Assembly: GCA_001599295.1 (NCBI GenBank)
Contig: BCGN01000008.1
Coordinates: forward strand, 620,001 to 684,000
Source of the DNA: Sporopachydermia quercuum
Taxonomy: Eukaryota; Ascomycota; Sporopachydermiomycetes; Sporopachydermiales; Sporopachydermiaceae
DNA: 64,000 nucleotides
Direction of reading: 5' to 3'
The translations under genes and the position numbers were made by a program. Shown here piece after piece: positions 35,301 through 45,154 of this stretch; the first letter of the stretch is position 1; each line of letters opens with the position of its first letter. The notes beneath the pieces were generated by a model. The model did not search any database. It had not been told where the DNA came from and saw only the letters and a list, made by a program, of their open reading frames with translations.

Positions 35301-36987
35301 ATGCTTGTATAGTCTTAATTATCTCAATAGAGATGTATAAGGAAATAGGAACTAGGGATTGGTATAAGATAACTGCCACGAAGAAGGCAATTACGCCATT
35401 CTTTGCAGAGGTGCCACCAATTGATCCGAAGCCAAAATATGTTTCAGATGATGTTGAATTGTAAAATATACCATTGACGACACCTGAAACAAAACAGAGA
35501 ATAAATAACAAAGCAAAATTGACCAAAACATTGAAATTGAGCTCCCTGGAAATCCTAGACTTTTTCGTAGGAGTAATTCCAGCATTCAGCATAATTTTTG
35601 TTTCTGGCCCTGTGAATAAAACCAAACCAATAACCCATCTAGTATTTCTGATAGTACTACCACGAAGTAATACATTATCAATATTTATAGGTTCTGCTTG
35701 ATCAGAATTGAATTCACCATTCTCATTCAAATACTTCAATACACCTTGGAAAGCATATAGATTTGGTTGTGGACCATCACAATCGACCCAAAATCTTGAT
35801 CTTTTCAATTGAGAAGCATGTCTAATTGATCTGGTCAAATCTAAAGCCATACGTGATTTAAGATTGGTCTCACCATCAAGATTTTTTGTTTCAATGAAAC
35901 ATCCACCTTCTTCATCTGAAGTTGCCAATATAAGTAAATCAGCAGGTATTTCTTCTCGATCTTTAATTTTCAGCACGTCACCAACATAAATATTTTTCCA
36001 TGCATCCCTCTTAAAATGAGCCGAAGATGCTTCTTCTGGCGAACTGGGTGCTGTCATAACAGGCGCTTCCACCGGTCCGTCAGAATTAGGATAAACATTC
36101 GAATCACCCAATGATGAAGCACCGGAAAGAACTCTATGTAAACTTATGTTTTCAGTATGAGACTCTACATCTTTCTTTCTTTGACGTTCCTCTCGATGCA
36201 ATCTCCTTTTCTCAGCTGAGAATAGACGTACTAACGATCCACCAAATCGTCTGTTACTTCTGGTACATGCTTTCTTGATTTTTCGCCATAACCCAACTTG
36301 ATCTATTGTTACATTTGAATTATGCACTCCTTTCAAAATATGCACTGAAGAATTATTCAATTCCACGTCGGAGTTCGATCTACCCCAATCTTCAATCAAA
36401 TCCTTAACAGCGGTTATACATACAATAACAATCAAAGGAACAGCAGCCAATCCAGGGTTATCGACACCGAAAATGGGAAATGCACCAAGGATAATTAGAA
36501 ACAAGAAATAAACATTCGCCACATTATGAAACTGGAAAAATAAATTCTTTGGAAGAAATGATATCGGGGTATATTTAGTCGTTCTAATCTTATTCCTAGG
36601 ATATTCAAACAAAGGATCACCATTTGAATCTAACATATCCTTTGGTAGTTCCATATTATAGTAGACATGACGAGTATCTTGTTCTAATGTTGCATTAAAA
36701 GGAGGTCTTACTCCCGGTACCTTCAATGCGTGAGCCACTTTTCTTATCCATGATGACCTTTGTTGTTTTAATTTTTCAGTCTCTCGAATTCTCTCAGGAT
36801 CCAAATCGGTACCCTTTGATAACACTTTGAACAGTTCTGCCTGATGGTCCAATTCTGTTTCGGTATTTAATCGGATTAAATTTCTTTCATCGTTGAGATC
36901 ATTGTTTAGTGAATTTGCGTTATTGTTCAACTCCGACAAGTCTTCATCTTGTTGTGAGATTGATTGTGATGTTTGGTGATGCCTCAT
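32380..36987 (-). CDS. DNF1: P4-ATPase phospholipid flippase, Dnf1/Dnf2 type
   Basis: 1535 aa, close to S. cerevisiae Dnf1 (1571). The enzyme moves phosphatidylcholine and phosphatidylethanolamine from the outer to the cytosolic leaflet of plasma membrane and endosomes, with a Cdc50/Lem3 partner. Seen in order: the P4 entry motif PISFLPKNLFFQFHNVANVY, the first two membrane spans, an actuator domain with the DGETNLKSR motif, the phosphorylation motif SDKTGTLTQN (D600), nucleotide-binding KGAD, the hinge motif GDGANDVAMIQAADVGVGI and six C-terminal spans. A long insertion after span 2 with basic HREERQRKK is typical of Dnf1/2. The C-terminal tail (MSIPGLSQAEELIS) also looks Dnf-like. Dnf1 and Dnf2 cannot be separated from sequence alone. 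Confidence 0.93.
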   Translation of the reverse strand: MRHHQTSQSISQQDEDLSELNNNANSLNNDLNDERNLIRLNTETELDHQAELFKVLSKGTDLDPERIRETEKLKQQRSSWIRKVAHALKVPGVRPPFNATLEQDTRHVYYNMELPKDMLDSNGDPLFEYPRNKIRTTKYTPISFLPKNLFFQFHNVANVYFLFLIILGAFPIFGVDNPGLAAVPLIVIVCITAVKDLIEDWGRSNSDVELNNSSVHILKGVHNSNVTIDQVGLWRKIKKACTRSNRRFGGSLVRLFSAEKRRLHREERQRKKDVESHTENISLHRVLSGASSLGDSNVYPNSDGPVEAPVMTAPSSPEEASSAHFKRDAWKNIYVGDVLKIKDREEIPADLLILATSDEEGGCFIETKNLDGETNLKSRMALDLTRSIRHASQLKRSRFWVDCDGPQPNLYAFQGVLKYLNENGEFNSDQAEPINIDNVLLRGSTIRNTRWVIGLVLFTGPETKIMLNAGITPTKKSRISRELNFNVLVNFALLFILCFVSGVVNGIFYNSTSSETYFGFGSIGGTSAKNGVIAFFVAVILYQSLVPISLYISIEIIKTIQAFFIYSDVLMYYAKLDYPCYPKSWNISDDLGQIEYIFSDKTGTLTQNVMEFKKCTVNGTSYGLAYTEAMSGLQRRQGLNVAKESAKALAEIRNDREIMEDKLRKYIGDPDVKFPESELTFTSSKFVSSLLEESGEEEKRACERFMLALVLCNTVVTEADTDSPGKTVFRAESPDEAALVSTATDLGFVFKSRDRNGCVIEYHGEEIRIPIKETIAFTSTRKRMSVIAEAKLPGKDKPSLILITKGADAVIFPRLDASVSSDSVAKTALHLENFAREGLRTLCIGYRELTPDEFSKWSIKYQEAKTAMADRESSMEEVSELIERDLILLGGTAIEDRLQDGVPNSIALLAQAGIKIWVLTGDKIETAINIGFSCNLLDVSMELLVIRGGESTETGTPKEIVEAQLDNYLKACFNLEYSEKEIEFARNDHSVPPGTHAVIIDGEALATVLESGLQDKFVLLCKNCRAVLCCRVSPAQKAAVVKAVRQSLKVMTLAVGDGANDVAMIQAADVGVGIAGEEGRQAVMSADFAIARFRFLTRLLLVHGRWSYKRLAEMIPCFFYKNVVFTLALFWYGIYNNFDGSYLFEYTYLMFYNLAFTSLPVIFLGVLDQDVSDTVSLLVPQLYVSGILGKNWSQLRFWLYMFDGFYQSVICFYFAYLLYYYPPMVSSNGLPLDHRYWVGIYVASASVVSCNIYVLRRQYLWDWLTLLLNALSNLVVFFWTGVWTVSPSRATEFYDAARQVFGAVSFWTYFFVTIIACILPREIVSCVRRIYFPDDVDIIREEVSQGKFKSYGEGYDPTMLKIGELDIQDEKPNDVGSNTGASGSSGGIDGDNDTTDSSRYDGSPDNGDFGAIDPEARNTGGIESFALSDNVLDNSKKRKRAGTVSKVTHFLTKPLNPRTYFHSHNGQTNYQSSGQASLHDLRLSMVRSGQYNSSLALERVRTSMSIPGLSQAEELISMHSRNQQSVKPDSTQQEK

Positions 36988-38037
36988 AATGAAGATATAG
37001 AATCAATTGAGAAAAAGTACGCTGAAATACCGATAATCAGCGGCCAATTTTCACAAGTTCCTCTCAATTTTCCACTTTTCTAGGTTATATTCTTGAAAGG
37101 TTACTGAAGTCAATTAATTAGAAGTTTCGTAGAGGAAGGTTTTGACTTGATGTTATTGTTTTGATCGTTGTTCATGTAGTAGGAAGGCTGGAATAAGAGG
37201 GATAATGTATCGCTATGTGTGAGTATGTAACATAAGAATGTATGCATGAGTTGTGCATGGATGTTCGCTCAAGAAAGAGTACAGATGGTTGGTTAGTAAT
37301 AGAACTAACAAAAATCTTTACAATAAATGGATATTATGATACCAATTGTTCATTAATATATTATTGTGCATTATATTCCAGATTTTTTAGAAGCATGCTC
37401 TATCTATATGCCACGGGTTTATCGTGTAAAATTGCTGGAGAAACTAAGGCTGAGTTCTATGTAAGAATATGTATTCTATATGCATTATGTAATAGTTTAA
37501 AGTTAACAAAAATTATTAGTATAACAACAGCTCCTAAGCGGAAAAGCCGTAAAGGCAAAATAGACGATAACTATATCTAAATACATTTACGACGTATTTA
37601 TATGGGAGGCTATATCTTTCTTTAAAACTGGGGAAATATCTATTCAATGAATATAAATAGGTTTTTATTTTACCATCTTCAAGTACGATTTCTAGCAATG
37701 AGCATCTAGATTCTATGTAGGAAATCACTTACTTTACTCCCTTATCACACTTTATTTCACGTCTCACTTCGCTTTTTCTTCTTTTGTATTCGTGTCCTAT
37801 AACCCATGCTTTCTTTTGGTCACCCAAACACCTAATTTCATTCATCTTTCACACAAAAGTTTCACGAAAGTAAAACCACTCAGTTACAGATGAAAATCAA
37901 AACCAACAGGATAGCGTACTGAACATTATATAATATATGTCGTATTGACTATTCATGCTACCTGCCAGTGCTTCAATCTGTTGTAAGATTGTAGTATTTT
38001 ATCACAACCAGAACTGCAAACCAACATTCTTGCAGTA
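36988..38037. other. Divergent intergenic region, DNF1 / MRPL22
   Basis: Contains promoters for both flanking genes. Also a 112-codon plus-strand ATG frame (37242-37580) of doubtful reality and a minus-strand exon-like segment at 37733-37845 ending in GTAAGT (see findings). No known gene recognised. Confidence 0.4.
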
Positions 38038-38967
38038 ATGAATCCTGGAGCAGTTTTAGGGTCCTCTGGCCTATTTGGCCGAGCTCTCATACGAATGAGG
38101 CCTATGAATAGGTCACATATGATTCCAATGAACAGTTATACTAGAAACTTTCATTCTGCTAGGATACTTTGCGAAAAACGTACAGGTTCTATTTTGGGTG
38201 ACGTGACTGAAGATTTCAAGGACGACGGAGAAAGAAGTGAGTCATCAATATCTAAACGATTAGAACAATCAGCGACAGCTTCATCGTTAGAAGAGGCGAA
38301 AGCCAATATCACAGTTGAAAACGATGAAAAGTTGAAAGAATTCTTGAAAAGAGAACCTGAAACAGTAGCTGAGCACTATCTTTCACCCTTGAAGTATGCC
38401 TTGTATCAAAAAGTGTTAGACAAGAATAATGGGAAGTATGTCAATAATCAAAAGGTGAAGCATGAAGGTAAAACTTATTCACTAAAACTCTCTAAAGAAG
38501 AGATCGAGCTATTAGAACCATCTGTATTTTGCAGATCATATCGAATCAAAAGTTCTCCAAAGAAAGCTCTTTTAGTTTTGAGACTAATCTCTGGAATGAA
38601 TGTAAAGAAGGCTATCACCCAATGTCAATTCAATAGGAAATTGATCGCAAAGGATGTTGCAGAAATGCTCCAAAGAGGATTGGAAGACGCCAAAGATTTA
38701 AACATTAAAAACCCAGATGATTTATATATTGCACAAATTTGGGTTGGTAAAGATGGTCATAACTATAAGCGGCCTGATATCAAAGGTCGTGGTAGAATGG
38801 GTATTATTCAACATAGACACGTTCATGTAAGAGCTATTCTAAAAACACAAATGACGAAGGATAGAATTGCTGATCATAAAGCCAATTTGTTAGCAAAAAG
38901 GAAACCTAAATTACAGCTACCATCAGAGAAAGTCAGGCATGCACCCAAGGGTGTTTACATGTGGTGA
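38038..38967 (+). CDS. MRPL22: Mitochondrial large-subunit ribosomal protein uL22m
   Basis: 309 aa, the same length as S. cerevisiae Mrpl22. The N-terminus is an Arg/Met/Ser-rich presequence without early acidic residues (MNPGAVLGSSGLFGRALIRM), reaching to about residue 45. The uL22 domain covers about residues 165-285: SPKKALLVLRLISGMNVKKA, then KDVAEMLQRGLEDAKD, and the conserved tip GRGRMGIIQHRHVHVRAIL, which lines the peptide exit tunnel. Intronless. It converges on the complex I subunit gene 550 bp downstream. Confidence 0.94.
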   Translation: MNPGAVLGSSGLFGRALIRMRPMNRSHMIPMNSYTRNFHSARILCEKRTGSILGDVTEDFKDDGERSESSISKRLEQSATASSLEEAKANITVENDEKLKEFLKREPETVAEHYLSPLKYALYQKVLDKNNGKYVNNQKVKHEGKTYSLKLSKEEIELLEPSVFCRSYRIKSSPKKALLVLRLISGMNVKKAITQCQFNRKLIAKDVAEMLQRGLEDAKDLNIKNPDDLYIAQIWVGKDGHNYKRPDIKGRGRMGIIQHRHVHVRAILKTQMTKDRIADHKANLLAKRKPKLQLPSEKVRHAPKGVYMW

Positions 38968-39515
38968 AAGATGATAATTGATGAGATTACTGGTGGTACA
39001 CTTCAACCTATCTAAAATAACATGTCTATAGAACATAGTCTTAACGCTACTTGTAAATAAACATAATACGACGTTAATGATTCTTGATATTTAAACTGTT
39101 TCTCCCTGTAAATAGGGCAGATTTTGAAAGTTTTTCTATTATGGTACTTATTAGGCGAATGTATGATTGATGTCTACTGGTCATATCATGTATGACATCT
39201 TGTATAAGAATGTTTGTCCACTTGTTGTAATGACTATAACACAAAATGCATAATAAAACCTATAATAAAACTTGATTCAAGTAGTACTTCAAACATCAGG
39301 TTCTATCCATGTTTTCCTTGTTCTATGTTGAATCTTTCTTGATATGCAAAATAACGAAATATATCTTCATATCTAACCCCAATAATCTTTTTTTCATTGT
39401 TATGATAATGCTACTCTGTTTATTCGTCGTCATATCCTGTCAACTGTTCTCTGGGGCGATTTGGTACTATCATCATGTTAGTTACTTTCCATTATTATTA
39501 TCAAATATAAACAAT
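38968..39515. other. Convergent 3' region, MRPL22 / complex I subunit
   Basis: No gene seen. An 85-codon plus-strand frame beginning at 39309 overlaps the complex I gene in antisense and is a shadow of it. Confidence 0.4.
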
Positions 39516-39849
39516 CTACCGGAAGAGCAAATTTTCGTTAATCAAAGACATACGAGGATAACTTGAAGGTAAAGGAACATGATCTTCAAACAGAAACTTC
39601 CTTCGTAAATCTGGTGCAAAAAATAATAGAATTGGTCCAGTGATTCCAATCATTGAAGCATAGAAAAGATGGGGTCTTGTATAGGCATGATATCTAGCCC
39701 ACTGTGAAATGTTAGTTGTTTGTTGTAACGTGATTCTGTTGTATAAACTGTGAATCTTGCTGTTGATTCTCCTCCAGCTACTATTCCTAAATGTCGTTTC
39801 AACTTACACGAATGGGATTTCTGTAATAAATAGGGTATTCTCCAGTCAT
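39516..39849 (-). CDS. Complex I 9.5 kDa subunit (NI9M/nuo9.5, NDUFA3-like), 2 exons
   Basis: Exon 1 is 39849-39808 (MTGEYPIYYRNPIR), the intron 39807-39702 (GTAAGT donor, AACTAACAT branch, CACAG acceptor, phase 0) and exon 2 is 39701-39516, giving 75 aa. The spliced product reads NPIRWARYHAYTRPHLFYAS, then a membrane span (MIGITGPILLFFAP), DLRRKF and LPSSYP. This is the plan of the fungal 9.5 kDa subunit of NADH:ubiquinone oxidoreductase: W-R-Y at the start, one span with GP, then a TYP/SYP tail. It sits in the membrane arm of complex I in the inner mitochondrial membrane. The gene is too short for a simple long-frame search. Confidence 0.82.
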
Positions 39850-40672
39850 CACTGAATATCTAATAATACTAATATTTGTTAGTTTATAATGTTCATTTAC
39901 CTATCTTCAACAATCCTTTCTCTCTACTCGTACAAGTTTGTGAACTATGTAGAATACACGCTGTGAAATCTACCTGAGGAGTAAAAGATATCAACCATAC
40001 AGTAGTGCAATTTCTCAGTATTCACTTACAATATACTACTTAATCCTGAGAGATAAAAACCTATCAACTTTAGACACTACTCTTTGTTCCTAAAAATGCA
40101 TTTGCGTTGTTAGCTTGTAAGTGCTTTTGTATAGAGAGACATTACAAGTTTGAATTAATTTGATTGGTTTATAGGTGAATAAGACATCACGTCTCACTGT
40201 ATTTGAGGATCTCAAGTAAAGGTCTATCGATTGAGGGTCTGTCAAAAGAAGGTTGGGGTAATATTAAAGGGTCTGAGATTGATGAACATGTATGAAAAGA
40301 AGGTAATACGATAATCAAGAAAGCGAATGAGGTCAATTTAGGTATGTATTGTTTAGTTGGGTAAAGCATGGCCGTAAAGAAATTTTTCGGCTGGTTGTTA
40401 TTAGATCTAGTGTTCTATTTAGTATCTCACGCCAAACGATGGTTGTGCCTAGGTTGTCGCCTTTCACCATCAAAGGCTTCGTCCAAGAATGTCAACCAAG
40501 CCATGAATAGTTAATATATTAGTTTATTATTAATAGTACAAACCGTTTTTACAAAATTGATCTAAATAGAGACATAAGCTGATTCACCTTTCTTTTCCCA
40601 TTATGAGCTCAAATGTTTCGCACGATACCGAAGTTCTAATCTTCTCTCACAAGTAACAGGACAATCGAATCA
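39850..40672. other. Intergenic region between the complex I subunit and SHR3
   Basis: Promoter of the complex I gene (39850 onward) and SHR3 3' flank. No gene or repeat recognised. Confidence 0.4.
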
Positions 40673-41374
40673 TTATTTGGTTTTCCTGGTTTCTGATTTT
40701 TTTTCTGATTCCTTCTTGGAAGTCTTTTTGGCATTTTCTTCTTCAATAATCTTCTGTAATTTAATAGCGTTGCTAGCATCTACAGATTCAGCATAGAGTT
40801 GGCCAGCTTGAAGTAACAAAACGCCAAGAAGCAAGAAACAGATAATGATCTCGGTAGCTGCCATAATGTTTACACCGACATTTTTGGTGACTTCACCCCA
40901 ATCCCCTGAGACTGAGCTTCCCAATCCTTTACGTAGGTTGACTAAATAAAAAATCAAAGCAGCAGTGTATAAAAATATACTACCACCATCAAATAACTTA
41001 TTAGACTCAACGGGCCTATACATCTTAATGAGAAGTCCAAGTAAGCCAACACCAATTATAAAATGATGCACATGGAACAAAAATTTGGGCATCTGAGCCC
41101 AAACTCGATAATGTGCAATTGATCTATCATAAACCTCTTCTGATGCTCCACTGACCCATAATGTATTATAGTCATATGGCCAGTTACCAAATAAAACTCC
41201 AAGTGAAAAGCAGGTAGCTATCAAATTCCGTCATCCTGTTAGTAGTGATCTCTTTGTCATTAACGCTCCATTTGACAAGTATTAAATACATCCACTCTAC
41301 TGCTAAACTTTCCAAATCTTTGACATACCTCCAACTGTTAAAATCGTGCCAAATCGTTTGATGGATGTCGACAT
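40673..41374 (-). CDS. SHR3: Shr3, ER membrane chaperone for amino-acid permeases (2 exons)
   Basis: Exon 1 is 41374-41329 (MSTSIKRFGTILTVG), the intron 41328-41218 (GTATGT donor, TACTAAC branch, TTTGATAG acceptor, phase 1), and exon 2 is 41217-40673. The product is 196 aa; S. cerevisiae Shr3 is 210. After splicing the first span reads TCFSLGVLFGNWPYDYNTLW, the family's hallmark. Four transmembrane segments are visible, followed by a Lys/Glu-rich cytosolic tail ending KKSETRKTK, consistent with ER retention. Shr3 keeps amino-acid permeases from aggregating while they fold and helps load them into COPII vesicles. Confidence 0.93.
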
Positions 41375-42346
41375 CGTTGCTTTGTATATGAGACCAGAAC
41401 AAGTACTGAAATTTATCGCACTTCCAGTTTCCGCTTTTATTATAAGCAAAACCTAAGCTCTTGTGATTAGAAAAATAATTCTTTTTCTTAAAAATTATAA
41501 TTCAATGGGTATACCTTCTGAAATGAACGAATTTGAGTAGTTCAGAACAGACGAACGACTAACTATTGATCAGAAGATGTTTGAAGAAAGAAAAGAAAAG
41601 AAAAGAAAAGTTATCGAAGGCATGCATGAAGATGCATAGAGAACTTATTTGGTGTGGATATAGGAAGAGCTCCATAGTGTAATATATCAATGAAAAGAAG
41701 AAAAAGGAATGTGAAAGAATTTACAGAACAAATAAGAGAATAGAAAAAATTATAATATATAAATTCGGTATTTTGTTATTGAAACACTTAGTGATATATG
41801 GAAATTGTCTATTGCTTTACATCTTATAGCTATGTAGTACCGCACTTAACCAGTCACATTATCAATACATTAAATAAAATCCGGGGTCTCACAGCTGTAA
41901 GGAAAGAGGATTCTAAATAGATCCGTTTATTAGTTGGTTAGTACTATGGGAATACACTATTGAAAAATGTAACTATAAGAGCAATATTTAACTAATTAAT
42001 TGGGTTTTATTTATTACATTCACCATTAAACTGAAGATATTTTAAGGCCTTAATACAACTTCCATCTTATCAATCCTATGCTTTCTATTTCAGAGTCTTA
42101 TCTTTTATGTAAGGCATCAAATCGATAGCCAAAAGGGCATTTAAAGTTTTAAGTTCTCATCAAATTGCCCATCGTTTTGCCATTATCTGACGTATTTGAG
42201 AATATAAATTGACTTTCTCTTTGTTATGCTGATTATCATATTAATTTTGGATACTCTTTCATTAATATGGATGGTACATCATATCATATCATAGCGTATC
42301 ATATGCTAATTGAAATTTTTTGTTTTCATACTATGTGAGAAAGAAA
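41375..42346. other. Intergenic region upstream of SHR3
   Basis: SHR3 promoter and 3' flank of the next gene. Holds a short GAAAA tandem tract near 41591-41612 and a TCATATCATATCATAG-like tract near 42268-42300. No gene seen. Confidence 0.4.
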
Positions 42347-44053
42347 TCATGTTGAGGTCCAATTAGATAATCCAACTGAAGAATGAACTTTTTGCCGATG
42401 GGTTTTTTCTTCAATTTTGACGACACCTTGTAACGTTTGACCGAAGAAGAGCTCTGGCTCAATAATTGTAGTTCTAGCTATAATCTGTGGAATCACTCTA
42501 CCCAAATCAAGTGTATCCATCCCATAATTATTACTGTTCACATCCTCGCCTGGTTCAGATGGAAACTCATTAATATCAGCTGAAACTGCTGTTTCATCAT
42601 CAGAGTCTGAGTTGGATTTCAAGTTTGTAGATTTATTGATGACTTTGCTAGGTTTCAATTCAGCGACATCTTCAATCAGGTTTAGTTTGGCTCTTACAAA
42701 TGCCGAGTCATCGTTAAAAGTATAAGTACTATTACAAGTTGTGCAAGAATATGACTCCATTCCAGATTCGCTATCGGCAAAGTATTTTGTACTTGAATTG
42801 GAGGGACTCCCAGTATCTACTGTTGAGTTATAATTTATTTTCACAGTATTATCAAGAAGTGTATCTAATCCCGTGCCCGATTTGCGATGATTTACTGATG
42901 ACAAGTCAAAACCTTCATCTGGGTTAGCCGTAATGTTTAGAAGCTTAAGCTTCTTGAATATTCTTCTGAAATAATGAAAGTTATGTCTCAATTGTAAAGG
43001 TCTCAAACTAGAATCACTTTCTTCAGACTTTATTTTTGGTTTTGGTTTCTCTACCGAATGATTGAGATTCTCAATCTGTTTTCTCCGTTTAAGAATTTGT
43101 CTATTATTTTGAAAAGAATTCTGCGACCTTTTGCAATTGCTGTGAACTTTTCCTAGGATCTCATTTCTATTCTTCCTGAGTCTTTTGATGAGTGAGTTGC
43201 CTCGCGAGTTTGAATTTGCAAGATGAGGATCCAACTCCTTTCCTTCTCCACTGTCAGAGGATTTATGTTTAATCTTTGAACTAGTATTTTGCACCAATTG
43301 ATTGTTATCAATCGATTCTACATCTACATCTTCGAGCTCTTCTTGTTTTTCCACAAATTCAAATTCTAGTAGGCCCTCTCGACTCATTTCTTCAAGCCAT
43401 GATTGAAGATGGAGTAGTTGCTCTTCATTATCTATTTGAATTCTTATGCTACGTCGTAGCGAAGGATTAGATTTAGTTTCTTCCTCGGAAAATGGAATTA
43501 ATGAGATATTTATGACCATTTCCTTATCCTGAACATTTGACCGTTCATTAAGAGAAGTCAATGGCTCATCGTCTATCGTATCTGTGGAATACAATGATGA
43601 ACATGATTCCTCTTGGTCAATTCCTTCGATTTCATTGTGAGGTGCTATTACTAATTTTTGGAACCGATCGTCACTTTTCAATATCGTATAATTGTTATTA
43701 GGGGAGTCGTGTGTTCTTGTATTTGTACTATTTTTGAAAACAGTGGGATTATTTATCTCTTGTTCTCGGACCTGTTCATGAATCTTGATATAAGACAAAT
43801 TAAGCAGCAAAGATTCTGCCTTATCTCTACCGTCTCTATATCCATCTACAACGACATCCCCTTCATCTTCCTCTTCAGAATTATTTACATCTGAATAAAC
43901 AATTGTTTTGTTGCTTACTGGATATCCATATCTTTTACTCCAAATATCTGTATTTGGGTGTATTTGATTATTGTGGAGTTGAGTTATTGCTTCGTCAATA
44001 GTCATAGGTAGATGTGTGGGACCATCATATAAGCCGTATGTAGTAGCAAACAT
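42347..44053 (-). CDS. Unrecognised acidic, disordered protein
   Basis: 568 aa from an ATG (MFATTYGLYDGPTHLPMTID). I do not recognise a family. The first 50 residues look ordered (GLYDGPTHLPMTIDEAITQL, then WSKRYGYPV). The middle is Asp/Glu/Ser/Asn-rich with a hydrophobic helix near residues 210-235 (QLLHLQSWLEEMSREGLLEF). A basic block near 290-330 (RLRKNRNEILGKVHSNCKRS, RRKQIENL) could be a nuclear localisation signal, and SCTTCNSTYTF near 440 contains a lone CxxC. The C-terminus RVIPQIIARTTIIEPELFFG appears ordered. The gene lies in tandem upstream of SHR3 and downstream of RPS3. Function unknown. Confidence 0.72.
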   Translation of the reverse strand: MFATTYGLYDGPTHLPMTIDEAITQLHNNQIHPNTDIWSKRYGYPVSNKTIVYSDVNNSEEEDEGDVVVDGYRDGRDKAESLLLNLSYIKIHEQVREQEINNPTVFKNSTNTRTHDSPNNNYTILKSDDRFQKLVIAPHNEIEGIDQEESCSSLYSTDTIDDEPLTSLNERSNVQDKEMVINISLIPFSEEETKSNPSLRRSIRIQIDNEEQLLHLQSWLEEMSREGLLEFEFVEKQEELEDVDVESIDNNQLVQNTSSKIKHKSSDSGEGKELDPHLANSNSRGNSLIKRLRKNRNEILGKVHSNCKRSQNSFQNNRQILKRRKQIENLNHSVEKPKPKIKSEESDSSLRPLQLRHNFHYFRRIFKKLKLLNITANPDEGFDLSSVNHRKSGTGLDTLLDNTVKINYNSTVDTGSPSNSSTKYFADSESGMESYSCTTCNSTYTFNDDSAFVRAKLNLIEDVAELKPSKVINKSTNLKSNSDSDDETAVSADINEFPSEPGEDVNSNNYGMDTLDLGRVIPQIIARTTIIEPELFFGQTLQGVVKIEEKTHRQKVHSSVGLSNWTST

Positions 44054-44404
44054 ATTGGCAAGGTTTTAGCAATACGCTTGATTCATATCATTTTACACTG
44101 TAGTTACATGAAAAATATGATTAAATTACTGTTTGTTGATAACTATTTAAAGGAATATAAACCCGCTATTATTATATACGCTAGGTAAAAGCATCTCTTC
44201 TTAGTGGTGATTTAATGGTTTTGTGATTAGTGCGGAACACGCATAGACTTTCACATGCTCATAGATTTTGAGGTTAATTATTATCAGAAATGGGGTGTAA
44301 AATAACCTTGAAATAATTTTGGACATTTCTACAATCTAAAGTGATCTAATGCTTTACTATCAATGTTTGAATTTTTTATTACTGTTTCATAATCAATGAA
44401 AAAT
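44054..44404. other. Intergenic region between RPS3 and the 42-44 kb gene
   Basis: 350 bp containing the RPS3 3' end and the promoter of the downstream gene, with an ATTATTATATACGC TATA-like stretch near 44166-44182. Nothing else seen. Confidence 0.4.
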
Positions 44405-45154
44405 TTAAGCTTGAACTGGTTGAGCTTCAGCTTCTTGTTCAGCAGGAGCAGCTCGAACAGGACGAGCGGGAGTGTAGTCAATGACAGTAGGTTCGAAAAT
44501 AGGAGCATCTTCCTTAGGTTCCAAAACTTGGACGTAATCGGGAAGAGCAGTAGGACCATTCTTGTTGGTAGCAGGATCTCTCATAATCTTAACCTTGATA
44601 CCTAAAACACCTTGTCTCAATAAAACGTGTCTAGTAGCAGTATCAATGAAATCACGGACGGGTTGACCGGAGTGAATCATGAAACCGTCAGAGAACTTCA
44701 TGGACTTGGCTCTAGCAGCTCTTAGCTTACCAGAGATGACAACTTGGACACCCTTGGCACCGTTACCCATAACAAATCTGATAACACCATAGGCAGCTCT
44801 TCTGATGGCCAAACCGTTGAGCAGCTTATATCTCAAAGATTCACATTGAGTGACGGCTGATAAACCTCTTTCTTGAACACGTTCAGCGAAAAGAGTGATT
44901 GTACCAGGCTTGAAGTTGAATCTCTTTTGGATCAAAGAGGTCAATTCGGAGATTCTTCTACCATTTTCACCCAAAATGGCTTGAGTGTTGGAAGCTCTGA
45001 TGATGATTTCGGTCTTGGTAGGGGTGATTCTGACCTCAATACCAGCGTATCCTTCTTCAGCTAACTCACGGGTGAAGAATTCGTTGACTTCAGCGTAGAA
45101 AACACCGTCAGCAACGAGCTTTCTCTTCTTAGAAATGTAGGCGTTAGAAGACAT
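44405..45154 (-). CDS. RPS3: 40S ribosomal protein uS3
   Basis: 249 aa (S. cerevisiae Rps3 is 240). The N-terminal KH domain carries [20 protein letters not shown] with its GxxG loop, and the C-terminal domain includes the near-invariant [49 protein letters not shown] and [13 protein letters not shown]. An Ala/Glu/Gln/Pro tail ends the protein. It sits at the mRNA entry channel of the small subunit. The CTG codon at 44824-44822 encodes the first Leu of KLLNGLA, supporting standard decoding. The coding part is intronless. Confidence 0.97.
   Translation of the reverse strand: MSSNAYISKKRKLVADGVFYAEVNEFFTRELAEEGYAGIEVRITPTKTEIIIRASNTQAILGENGRRISELTSLIQKRFNFKPGTITLFAERVQERGLSAVTQCESLRYKLLNGLAIRRAAYGVIRFVMGNGAKGVQVVISGKLRAARAKSMKFSDGFMIHSGQPVRDFIDTATRHVLLRQGVLGIKVKIMRDPATNKNGPTALPDYVQVLEPKEDAPIFEPTVIDYTPARPVRAAPAEQEAEAQPVQA

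Noticed and set aside
37242-37580. 112-codon plus-strand ATG frame upstream of MRPL22
   Set aside because: Composition (many I, Y, C, S) looks like translated AT-rich spacer, no domain seen, and a minus-strand exon candidate lies next to it.
39309-39566. 85-codon hydrophobic plus-strand frame
   Set aside because: Overlaps the last exon of the complex I subunit in antisense and is Phe/Ile-rich as expected from AT-rich DNA.
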